A stretch of 64,000 bases of DNA from Aphelocoma coerulescens (taxonomy: Eukaryota > Chordata > Aves > Passeriformes > Corvidae): the NCBI RefSeq assembly GCF_041296385.1, contig NC_091013.1, positions 31,443,001-31,507,000 on the forward strand, in the 5' to 3' direction. The notes beneath the pieces are model-generated. The model was not told the origin of the DNA and did not search any database. It worked only from the letters and a program-made list of their open reading frames with translations. This document shows positions 1 through 11,900 of this stretch, piece by piece. How positions within the stretch are numbered: position 1 is the stretch's first letter; every line of letters begins with the position of its first letter. A program made the translations under genes and the position numbers.

Positions 1-1627
1 AACCAGACAGTGAAAATCACATTCATACATTCATATTGCAGATTTACAGAGAAACACTCAAGCTGCAGTTTACAAGTGATTTTAAATCCCTCAGAAATCC
101 ACACTGGAAAGCAATCCTGAAACAAAGCCCCTAGGAACAGTGAGGAGTACAGAATAATGCAGTGAGAGAAGGCAGGTTAGGAATCACTTATGATAAATTG
201 CCTGACCTGATCTCCTCGGGTAACTTCTTGTGGCCACAAGATACTCATGAGCATTTAAACAGGGCAAGTCTGGGGGTGCAAGAGGCTTTCATTACTTCTG
301 TTTTCAGCCCTGATGAGCAGCTCTGCACTCTTCAAGGAGAACACTGAAAATTGGAGAGGGTTTCAAGACGAGGGAGAAAGATGCTTAGCTCGTTGGGGAA
401 ACATGCCCTGGAGCGAAAGATACCCGCACAATGAACTGAGCTTGACTGAAGCAGGGCTGCTGGCTGGCTGGCTTGATCACAGTCTATAAACACCTGTGCT
501 GGGAAAGGAGCTGGGAGGCTGCAGGGCAGCTCTGTCTCACAGGCACAGGTCTAACTTCCAGCAAAAGAAAGTGTTTATAAACTCATCTTAACATGGAAGG
601 CGGAAAACGGTGCATGTGGTTGGACTGAGGTGGGTTCACAACCACAGGATTATCCAGAAGTTTTGCTCTGGGTCCACAACAGCACCCAGATTTGAAGCAG
701 AAGAAAACCACTCTGCGGAGTCCCATCACCCAAGCTAAGGCATGCAGTCAGGTTGTGCTCTTCACAAAAATATATTCCTGGCTTCACTAGCTTAGGAATA
801 AACTGCATTTAAGCTAAAAACAAACAAAACCTTGTGAAATAAAACCAGAATCAACATGGAAGACATGTGAAGAGTGAAATGTGAAAGAAGACAGATATAC
901 AAGTGTTTTTCCTGGTTTGGTTCCCAAATGGCAGTATATAGTAATGACATCTTTCCTTAACCCTGGCTTGGAAAAAGTATGTCTACAGCTCATTAACTGC
1001 AGTCCAATATAGGGTGACATCCAGCACTCTGGGTGGTTGCTAACATGAGGGCTGCTGACTTAGAGCATAAATGGTTCACTGCACAGTTCCAGGGCAACAC
1101 CTACCACCCAAGGAAGACAAACAAGATGCTCTGGAAGCTATGCAATTTACTCATGCACAGGTAGGATGTATTGCTTCACTGTCACCAAAGAAATGGTTCA
1201 ACTTCTCACCATGTGTACACCTGTGCCATCTCAGTGAAGTCTCTGGTGTAGCTCGTGTAACTCCATACAATCGCTGTAACTGAGCTCTCTCACAAAAACA
1301 GCAGTTAATCCACAGGACAGGCAAGATGGAAAGCAAAATGTCTGAATCTGCCAACAGCCAGTTTACTGGCTTTGATTTGCCAAAGGTTGCTGTGGGTGAG
1401 GTATAGGAAAATGCATCTACAGTCAGCCCACAGTGCCTCCAAGAGAGTCTTCCAAGCCCAGCAGAACATACTTCAGTAGTTCTCATTTGTTTCTTATCCA
1501 GAAATGCCTGTGAGCCCAGCAGTTTATGAAGCAATCCTTTTGCAACAAATTAAAAGAAGAGGGATTTCTGGGGAGCACTCTTAACACTCCTGGATCTCCA
1601 TCTCAATAGCTGTATTCAACCCCTTCT

Positions 1628-1685
1628 GCTCACTGCTCAGTCCCAATTACAATGAGCTAGCTCACTGCTCGGTCCCAATTACAAT
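1628..1685 (+). repeat. 26-base direct repeat, two copies
   Basis: Bases 1628-1653 and 1660-1685 are identical except for one A/G difference (ctcagtccc versus ctcggtccc). The period is 32 bases. Confidence 0.9.
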
Positions 1686-2691
1686 AAAAGTATTTAATTT
1701 CCTCTCTGATTTCCCTTCAACAACAGATTGCAACTTGTCACACTTCAAGCTAATTTTGGTAGCTCATTTAACACACACAGAAACCTGAGTATGTTCCCAA
1801 GCTCTGGCTCATTGCAATAAAGGATGGAGAAAGGAGATGAAATCTCTGGAGATTGAGAACCCAACCATATTACTGCTGGCTGAAAACTTGTTTTGTCCCA
1901 GTAGTCTTGGGGTACAGCTAGAATATTTCATGAATGATTAATAGGCTATAGGCAGATCAATGAGACTCTGCCCTAAATGTATCTGAACCAACTCAGCTGG
2001 GGATCAAAGAAGTCTAAGCAGCCAGTGTCCTGTAATTTGCAATTTTTGATGTAGTGAAACAGCATAATTCATACTCATTTACTGTGGCTAGTTTCTCTAG
2101 CCCATGTACCTGAGACACCTGAGGGGTTTCTTTTCCCTTCCCTCCTGCCTACTCAGCACGTAAGTTATTATGTGGTGAGTTGGCCTCCAATATCTGTGTT
2201 CATATTGAGGAGAACTTTCCTCTGTTAAGTAACCCCACTGATTCCAAGAACTGAAAATTCAGGATTATGTTCATTGCTGGTTAACACATTCTACCACTTA
2301 TCAGGAGAATATTAAGCTTCCCTTTATATAAAGCACTTTTTAGTGCTAAGTCTTGGAGATATTAAAATTCTGTTGGCAATATCAAAATTACTTCTTATCC
2401 CCAATTTCTATAACCAGCATAGTCACTTACTTCCAGGAATAATAAAGACTGTAGACCATATTCTCAGCTTTCTTGATGGATGATGAGTTGGCCTCAGTAA
2501 AGTTGTTAATGATGTAAAATAAAATGCAAATTAAATAGCACAGTCAAAATGTAGCTATTAAAAAAATAATCATGCAGGCATTATATGATACGAAGTACCA
2601 CCCCTTTGCTTACATTGTTAGATAGATAATACCAGCATATTAGAAACATAATAAATCACAAAAAGCTGTTTTCTATAGCTGTGAGTTTCTC

Positions 2692-2760
2692 AAACTATGG
2701 GTCGTGACCCTCCATGGGGATTCACGAATGAGTGTGAATGGGATCACAAACGGTTAGCAA
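2692..2760. mobile_element. Possible hAT-like transposon scrap
   Basis: gtttctcaaactatgggtcg followed by tgaccctccatggggattca resembles the ttctcaaac..gggtcgcgaccc start of old vertebrate hAT-type MITEs. The opposite terminus was not found, so extent is uncertain. Confidence 0.35.
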
Positions 2761-2874
2761 GAAGTGAGGGCAGATATTTCCACATAAGTTGAGCAGCCCA
2801 GTCCTGTGGCAGGGAGTAGAACAGGAGAGGAGACTGTAATTAGTGGCTGCAAGTATTTATACTTGCTAGGAAAC

Positions 2875-3005
2875 TGCTAACTACCTTTAATTACAAGAGC
2901 TCACTTTCTCCAGGAGAGGGGAGCAATATAGGCTAGAATTAAAATTGCTGGATAGTTGCTAACTGCCTTTGATTGCATGCAATAGATCTGTTTCTCCAGG
3001 GAGGA
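2875..3005 (+). repeat. Diverged ~82-base tandem duplication
   Basis: gctaactacctttaattaca ... tttctccaggagagg at about 2875-2919 recurs as gctaactgcctttgattgca ... tttctccagggagg at about 2957-3003. The period is about 82 bases. Confidence 0.6.
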
Positions 3006-6000
3006 AGAATAAACTTGCGACTGGATCTTATTCCCCATCATTTAGAAATGGGGCCATTACCAACTCAGGGGGTCACACAAATATGCAATCAAACACAGTT
3101 GTATTTCCAGACTGTGTAAGAAAGAAATCAATAGTCTCATTTAGAGAATGTGTGACCACCAGGCAAAGACAGGTGCCCCATGCAATCTGCATTGCGCCTC
3201 AGTGAAGAAGGATGTTTATTAAAGGACTTAAAATGAGAGGGTAATTGAAAAAGTAGAATGATCTCACTGAAAAGCACTTGTACATTTCTATGTCCCTGCC
3301 TGTCATCTGAACCCACTTTCTTGTCCAGAAGGGATCATCTTTCCAAAACTTTCAGCAACTGGATGGACCAAGATGGAAACTGAAGATTGGCATACTTACA
3401 GAGGCTGCGGTTCCACAGTGTCTCCTGGCTCGGTTAGCACACGAAATTGGGTCAACACAAGGGACCTCTCCTCTTCCCTCCTGAGGGCAGCTTTCCTCAA
3501 GCCTGGAAGAAAAATTATCCAGCACTTCTTCCTCTCAAAATTAGGGATTTTAGGGAAATACAACAGTGACATGAACCCCACATCCCATATTAGGGGCTTT
3601 TGGCATCATCAAAGTTCATGTTTCCTTTCTTGTGGTCTCTGCAATATCCATGAGGCCTGTGGCTGTGGAGCAACCTGTCTCCTTCAATGCCTTCTGGCTA
3701 CCAGAGCCACCATATACCTTTTTCAAGGAGTGTTCTGCAGCTCCAGAGGGGAGTGGATACAATGTCAGGGGGAAGTGACCTTGCTGGTGGACATGACCTT
3801 ATGTCAGCAGCAAAGGTCTCCACTGCACACTACCCCCCCAATACCATTCCAATTCTCACACTGCACCCTGTGGTGTGACACCCTCTCCGTGGGGAAGCAG
3901 CTCAGAAAAGCGATCTAGGTTACAAATAACACAGGGGAAATTAGGAGGGGAGAAAAAAAGAACAAAAATGAAGGAAAATTGTTATTTTTCGACTGAATCA
4001 GTTTTCTAACCTGTTGTACTGCACAACCACATGAGCACCTGTGGTGGCCCAAGGCAGGAGTGGGAAACATGAGAAGTGTTTTCAACAGCACTGCCACATA
4101 GTGACTGCATGAGGAAAAGACTGGCCCTGGCTGCTGGTGGGGAGGAAAAGAAGAGGTGACCTGAACGGTGTCTACACAACTTGGCCATGGAAAAGGGCTC
4201 AGATGGTGAGAGAGGCTCCTGAGTTTTGCAGACAACGGTGTAACATAGTGCAGACTTCAGCATGGAAGTTGGGCAGCTTGAAACTCAAAATGGTCAGAGC
4301 CTCCTGCTAGTGAGAGTGATTAGGCATGGGAGCAGAGGAACTTGTGTTGGCCCAGGGCGTTAAGAAAGAGTTTAAGCCATAAATCATTCTAAAACCTGAG
4401 GTTTGGGTCTCCCCTGAACTTGTGGGCAAGAATGTGTGGTATGGCATTGTCCTAAAGAACCCCTTGCAGAGGAGAGAGGAAAAGTGATGCCAGCCCACAG
4501 GACTGGAGAGTAGATGCACTCTTCAAGGCCTGAAGCCAGTGGCATGGATAGTTTTGTATCCAAGAGCATGCAAATAGTATGACCTTCGGGAAACAGCGAA
4601 AAATACCAGACTCACCATATTATTTTCCTAACACTAAAAACAATGTGTTTATGCCATGGGAAAGCTCCTACTGAGCTGCTGGTAACTTCCAAGCCCTTCC
4701 CACAGGTTCTCTGTCCACTGCAGCAAGTCAACACTAAGGAAAAACCATCCTGTGAGCTATGCCACTGTGTCTTCTGACAATCTGGTGTGTGATACACATC
4801 GAACTACATCTCCCCAGGGAACTCAGGAGGCACAAGTTATTTCAGAAGGTACACAGAGCAGAAATCCTGCCTCCAAAATCAAGTAGAAACTCTTCCCACT
4901 CCTGTCAGATCTTAAGGGATCCATTCAGGGGATCTTTTCACACTTTTCTGTGAAATACGATGTAACTGCAGCCACATGTCAGGTTTTATCAAGTTTTTCT
5001 TTGCAATTTGTCAGCAGCGTTTTTGCCAGGCCAGAAGGGTTACCTCCATAGTCTCTGGTGCTGTACCTGTCAGTCATCCAGCTTGTTTGGAAATAGGGAT
5101 GCAGTCCCCAGCAGGCTGACAAGTCAGGAAGAGCAGTTTCAAAACATATTTACTGGTAATTGCAATGAGAAAGTAAACTTTTATTTTCCTGCCCCTTGAC
5201 TCTCTGTATTGCTTAGCTCTGTGTCCCTTCTGTGCCATGTGAGGCACAGCCTGGACAGATGCAGCTGGGGATAGGACACTCTGGCCATGTCCAAGTGGAA
5301 TGGAGGCTTTAAGGCAGATTTTCAAAACATTATGGATTTCATCTTTGCTTAGCAGCTGATTACTGTGCCATGAATCACACCACTTGAAGTGATTGAAAAA
5401 TAATAATAGTAAAGTGGCAAACTAGCTCAGGGATAGGCTTGGGAGTCCTATTAAACTTGAGAAGCTACGATTTCTATTCCCAGACCTGGTGGTTAACACA
5501 AGAACCATGTTTCCCCACCCCATCCAAAGAGTTGTACTAGGCAAAAACTGAAGAGCAAACCAGCAAAAGGTCAATCCTGTACTGAGTAAGCAAATGTTGC
5601 CAGCAGATTAACATGGCAGCACTCATGAAAAGTCTACAGCAGCGCTGGCAAGCTTTGCAAAACTTCTAATTCATCGCAAAAGGAACCAAATATGTGATGT
5701 TTGTTTCTGTGGAAGAATGGGAGGAGACTAATGGTAAAGGAGAAGGAGTGGGAGTGTGGAACTGGGGAGAGGGAAAAGCAGAAAACCGAGTCCTGGCGAG
5801 TTTTCAGGGACCTACAGAAAAAATTGTCTAAATAGAGTAGTTCAGACCTCAAATACTGTGTGGTGCTTTGACAATCTTCTGGGTTTTGGCATTTTAAACA
5901 AAGTATGTTCTTACATTTACTAGGCTGGAATGTCCATTTGACTATAGACTCTCTGCTACTTTGCTCATACTTTAACATTTTGGACATGTGACAAAAATGT

Positions 6001-7382
6001 GTGTAATGCATTTTTTAAAGTGTTGATTGTGCTCATAATTTTCAAGTCAGAATATAAAATAAACATCTCTGCCCTTTCTTCCAGCAGGCAGCACAGAGAT
6101 CTGCTCTCCGCGTTCTATCTGACAGGTACATTTTGTCATTTTTATGAACTATAAATTGCTTTATGAAACGTTGAGCCCTATTTATTGTGGCATATAACTC
6201 ATAATCGGATTTTGTCCCCAAAGTATCTGTGAACTGGGATGTTAAACATTTTGCATGCTTGGATTTGTCATGCATGTGTAGAGTTTATTACTGCAAAAAT
6301 CACAGTCTTGTTGTATTTCATACAGAGTATGCAGAATCCCTTGTTGTGATACCAAACGAGAGATAAGAAACTTACTGGAGAAGGCATGAATGATGCAGTA
6401 AATTCTGAGCTTAGAGTTTGCTGAGATATATCTGAACTCATTTCTCAGCAATAAGTACTTCATTTATTCCGGGATGTTCTCTTTTGACTTTTTCCAAGTC
6501 CTTTCCCTGAGAATTATTCTTCCTTTGATGAGATTCTCTGTATGTTTTATGCACAAAAACAGTGCCCTTTTTTACCCCTTAAGTTTTAAGGGATTGGTAT
6601 TTTTGAGGAATTTAATTAATTTTTTCACTTCTTCTGGAACTGCAGCAGTGCTCCAGGCAGATAAGCAGGGGACCAAATCCTTAGTGTTCAGGTTTTACTC
6701 AGCTCTTTTTCAAGCAAAAATCTATTAACTTCAATGGGAAACTTGCCTGAGTGAGGAATTCAGGATTTGGGCCATAGTAAATGTTATAGTTGGGTTGTAG
6801 GTCTGCACAGGTATTTACCTTAAATGACTTTTATGAAAGAGGATTGATTGAAATATAAGGTAGCTTTCTAAGACGGTTCTGATTTCTTTTCCAGTTTTGG
6901 GAAAGGGGGTAGGGAAGGGGGAGGAGACACTGTACATTTTAGTGCCTGTGAAAAAGAACTAGCAGATTTACATTTTTCCACAAATGAGGTACTGTGTCAT
7001 GCAGGCTGACACAGAGTAAATTTCCCCATGCCTTGTTGGCAGCCCCCTCTGCTCCGTCTGGCCCCCAGCCCCCCGCCTCCCTGGGAATAAGCGGTAATTG
7101 ACTCTGGAAGCCAGCTCAGGCCAGGATTTCTCCAGAGCAGAGCCTGTCACTTAGGCTGAATTATATGTTGTGCATGGATGAATAACATTTCTCTCTGCTT
7201 GGAGGCTAAGAGGGCCAAAATTATCAACCTTCCCTCCCCAAGTTTACAAACACTGTTTTGTTTAGAATTTTTTGCCCTCCTTTAAGGAAAAAAAAATCCT
7301 GAGTGAAATGTATGGGATGTGGGTGAAATTGCTGGCACAGTTATAGGGCACAGAAGTATTTGCTGTAACTGGAATGAATGCA

Positions 7383-7426
7383 AAAAGAAAGTGGAGTTGG
7401 AGTCAAAAGAAAGTGGAGTTGGAGTC
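7383..7426 (+). repeat. 22-base perfect tandem duplication
   Basis: Bases 7383-7404 and 7405-7426 are identical (unit starts aaaagaaagtgg, ends ttggagtc). The lack of divergence suggests a recent event. Confidence 0.93.
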
Positions 7427-8945
7427 AGCATCATGCCCCTCTCCCTGGAGGTGTGCACGGTCACCCCAAGGCAAAGCAGATTTTGCACTTGGTGGGGACA
7501 ATACCGTGACCAAAGGAAACATGGGAATTTTTTTCACAGCATACTCCCCCTGGGCTGAATGAGGAACATTCCTGCAGGAGTGCCCCTGGAGGTAATTAAC
7601 AAGCCCCAAACCCCACAGTTTGATTTCTGTCTCCCCTGGAAAGAAAAGTGGTGGTGATGGATCGATGTTCCCTACCTCATCAAAGGTGGTGAGGGAGCTG
7701 GGTGCAGGCTGGCCTCATCCAAAGGGCAGAAGGGCCTCAGTATTAATAACCATCACACCTCAGATTTAGGATTTATGACCAAATATTTCCCTGTCTGCCC
7801 CTAAAAGCATGCTCAGGGTCTACAGCTTTTCAACCTGCTCTGCAAATATTTGGCTGCCAGGGCACCCTCCTTCCCCTGCCTTCTGGAGGGGGTGCTGGGA
7901 AGGCTGGGGATGCACCCTGGGGGTTTGCCTCCCTGCCACCCATGACCTCACTGCAGCAAGCAAATGGGAGGGCAGGGGGCCAAAATCCCACACTGTGACA
8001 GCAGTTTCTGTCTCCTCTTGGCTAGAGCAAGGATGCCTGTGATACTGCTGCTCATTAGTTGTGTTCCAGTAGCAACTCAGAGCTCCCAGTCACACACCAG
8101 CACTTCCCAGCAACAAGGGAGATGGCAGCTTACTATAAAGCTTTCAGTAATTTTGCCCCTTTTTTTTTTTTAATATTCTCCAGCAGTTCCTGCTGCAGTT
8201 CTTGCTTTCAGGTTCTATTAAAGAGGTAACAATTAGCTAAACTAAAAGAGGAGAAAAAAAAACTAAACAAACAAAAAAGAGAGTTTTTAAACCTAGCCAT
8301 TGATTTTTGTAGTGCATTGCACTCAGTCTTGTTTTCAGAATGACACAGTAACCCCCAGCAGATTTATGTGCAAACACAAAGATTAGTGACCCAGAAGCTT
8401 GACTGAAACAGCTTTTCTGCTTCCAGAAGACAGGTTGCTCTGCACATGCACTCACTATTTTGTCAGCAAAGATGCACTGGCCCCATTAGCTTTTCATTCT
8501 CTCGTGAAAAGCCCTCGGTGTTTATTCACTACAGCTTGGTTTTAATTTTATTGTGCTCTTCAGTAAAGTGGTCAAACTATACAGATAACTCACTTTCTGG
8601 GACAGAGAAGAGCAAGAACTTAACTCATATGCCTTAATGGTATAGTGCTGGCATATTTTCAATTTTCTGACTCCGATATCCACTGCCTGAATAGCTTTCA
8701 AATGAAGAAAAATTCCTGTAACTGAAATATTCAGTGTGTTTTGTTGTTATTTAACAGTAAGCAGTGTAGTTAAGCCAGGTCTTAAACCTGCTTAATCCCA
8801 CTGAGCTAAATAGATTTTATTATTGACTCCCATGGTTCCAGAACTCTGACCTTAAGGCTGAAGTTAAAAGCTAATTTTTTTTTGCAGTCTGTTCCACTAA
8901 CCCAGAAGCTCTTGCTTGCTGGATACATTTGCAATAGAGAATGTC

Positions 8946-8964
8946 CAGCTGTAAATTACAGCTG
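8946..8964. promoter_or_regulatory. Perfect palindrome with two E-boxes
   Basis: CAGCTGTAAATTACAGCTG: 9-base arms around one base, with a CAGCTG E-box at each end and a TAAATTA core. Candidate bHLH/homeodomain composite site in intron; binding is inferred only. Confidence 0.4.
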
Positions 8965-11900
8965 TTTGCAATCCTACCCAAACACAACACTCATTATTAT
9001 TCTTTTGTTCTTTTTCGGCTGAAAAGCCCACCATGAGGGAGACTGTACAGTACTTAATCCACACATTAAATTTATTCGCAGCTCATATTCATGTGCAAGA
9101 TAAGATTTTCCATGAAGTAAAGATTTACAGCGGTCCTAGGGCACTTTTACTCCCCTGGTTGCTTTTAATTCTCTGTGCCGGAGTGCAGGCCAAGTGGGTC
9201 TGCTGAAGAGTTTTAAACACTTGGAGGAAACTGCTGTACCACTCCTGAATTTCTTCTCTGGTTGTAACAAGGGAAAGACAAGTCCTTTGCTGAGTGCTTG
9301 GGCAGTACCTGGGAGACGTGCTGACTTCGCAGCCACGGTCTGCTCTCCTTTCTGTGTACTTATACTGGAGGATGCAGGCAAAACCCACCAGCTCTGCCCA
9401 TAAAAATCTCAGTGCAGGCATTAAAGTACAGGCAGAGCTGAACCCACTCATCTCAGGAGCCATATGGCTGTGCTGGCAGGCCAGCCATATCCAGCTGATA
9501 AGCCCTGAAAAGAGTCCAGCTCAATAGCTTACACTCAGCACCTGGATGATACATATGTGTCGTCCAGACCCGAACTGTGAAGCACGGGCTATGATAAACC
9601 TTTTAGATTTACCAGCTTGTGCTGTTCACAGAGTAGGTGTCTCAGCACCAGCATCCATTTGGCAGTGGAGACAAGCCCCATTCATGATGGCTGGTGAGCT
9701 TCACAGCCTGTCTTGAGCTTCAGTCTGGGCAGGAGGGATAGTGCTTGGCACTCCCATGTAACCATGCCGTGTCTGTCAATATCTGATCACGGTTAGGACA
9801 CCAAAATGCAGGCTGTACCAGAGATGAGGTGGTTTACCCTGATGGGACTGTCCAGTAGCACTAAGGATCCTGAAGGGCAAACAAAATTTTCCCCTTCCCC
9901 TCTGGAGAAGTAAGAGTTTGGGGAGCTGAGAAGCAGCAGACCCTCACATCTGTGCGGAGAGACATTTGCAAGCAGAGGTGCTGCTGCACTGCCTCTCATG
10001 GCTGCATGCATGCATTTACCACTGAGGTGCAAGAGAAATCAAAAAGGTTGACCTCGGACAACCCAGTCCCTTCCCCTGAAATTGTAAGCAGCCACAGAAT
10101 TGATGATTAGTCCAGCAGGATGTGTAGCACAGCTCTTCTTCAGACAAAGCCACACTGAGATACACTCTTTGTGTTAGGAGGCCTGGGGAGGCACTGCCTG
10201 TAAAATATTAAAGCAACAATAAGAGGCAATGTAGATTTTTAATAGATCACTTAGGGCAGGCAAGGCAGCTGTCCAAGCAGCCTTAAAACTTTTTGTGGAA
10301 GGAGACAAAGTTTTCTTGTTCTCAGGTATCTGCTTGAGCTGTGATTATGCAAAGCGCTTAAACTTGTGATACCCTAAAGTAAGTAAATAGTCCAGTGGCA
10401 GCTAGCAAAAATACTCACGTGCTTCATGTCACTCACATACTTACTGTTTGTGTTGGACTGGTGTTTTTGATAACATCGCCTTTCACACCATGAGAGTCCT
10501 TCACATGAGAAGCTACATGGTCAGCTTATCAGTGAGTGACTCAGCTGGCAGGCTGGCCAGAAAGGCTTCATGTGGCAGCATTGTGCAATCAGTGAGAGCC
10601 GAGGGGAAGCCTTGGCTTGGGACAGCTGATCTGGGTCCCAGCAGAGAGTGACGGAACTGAGATCACAGGCTCCACAGGAGTCAAAAAGGTTGGCTGGAGA
10701 AGAGCCTACGCACACAGTGCTCACTGCCACAGAGGCAGACACGCAGCTCTCCCTGTTAGCACATTGCTTAAACTTTCTGGATTATTCTTGAGAGGAAAAA
10801 GAGAATACCTCTGAGAGAGAATATATGGATTTATCATTTATGTCTTACATGAAAGCTTGGCTGTTTGGAAATGCTGGTGTCTCACACTTGCATCCCCCCT
10901 CCTGCCCCCCGCCCCAGTATAGCGCAGCTAGCTGCTCCTTGGAATGGTCTAGAGTTTCTCACAGAAACTGCTATTTCTGCTAGTCACAGAACATGAAGGT
11001 GGAAGACTAATGATACATATTGTATATAGGATACTTTTCCCAATATTGGAGAATGTTGTGAATTAGTGAAAAAGGGCTTTAGAAGAAGAGTCTGTGTAGA
11101 CAGCTTAGAGTGAAAAGGAATAGGTATCTCTGTAAAACTGGGACTCCATTTCCCTCTATTTAATTTGTGAGCAAGACCTGTAGCACTCACTTTTTTGCTG
11201 CTGGATGTTTTCTCATACCTTGACTATTGTTGGTATTTATTTAGAATTGTTCTACCATAACATCAAAGATGTGATGCGGATGTACTGCTGTGTGAAAAGG
11301 TGGAGCAGAGATGTCCCAGGGAACTGTAACAATTTTGAGCCCTACTAAATACTGGAATTCCTTTGATGTCTAAAGACAGAAAAAGAAAAGTTAAGATGTA
11401 TTTTTTTCTTCAAGGAAGTGATAGTGTTTTGCTGTCATGGGAGTCAAACATTTCCCACCTCCCTATGGGCAAACTTGTGCATTTGCTCCCCAAGGATATC
11501 TGGGGGAAGACAATCTGTTCTTGTTCCCAGAAACGTCTGCATTTTGAAAAAAATATCTATCTGCTAGAAGAAGGGTCTGACTAGTAATTTCTCACATATT
11601 GTCTTTGACTTCCTTGGTCTTTTAAGAAACACTGTGAGTATAATTACAGCATGAATGTGGAAGGTAAAAACGCAAGGTGTAGGTCTGTGGTCTTTCACAT
11701 ATTAGTAAGGAGAAAACAGGTCCCATTGCTGGCTGGCAGCATGAAGAATATGCAAAGTGCTATTGGGAAGAAGAGTGTATATGTGTGCAGCATATGAAGT
11801 GCCTCAGCATATGATTAACCTCACTGGGTATGTAGTAAATAGTAGATAACTGTGATCAAAAAAGTATTCATGTGATTTATCAAACTGAGCAACTGTGCAT

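Noticed and set aside
3373..3918. 181-codon plus-strand open frame
   Set aside because: No recognised family, irregular composition with many Cys/His/Gln, no splice or promoter context; one frame of this length is plausible by chance in 64 kb.
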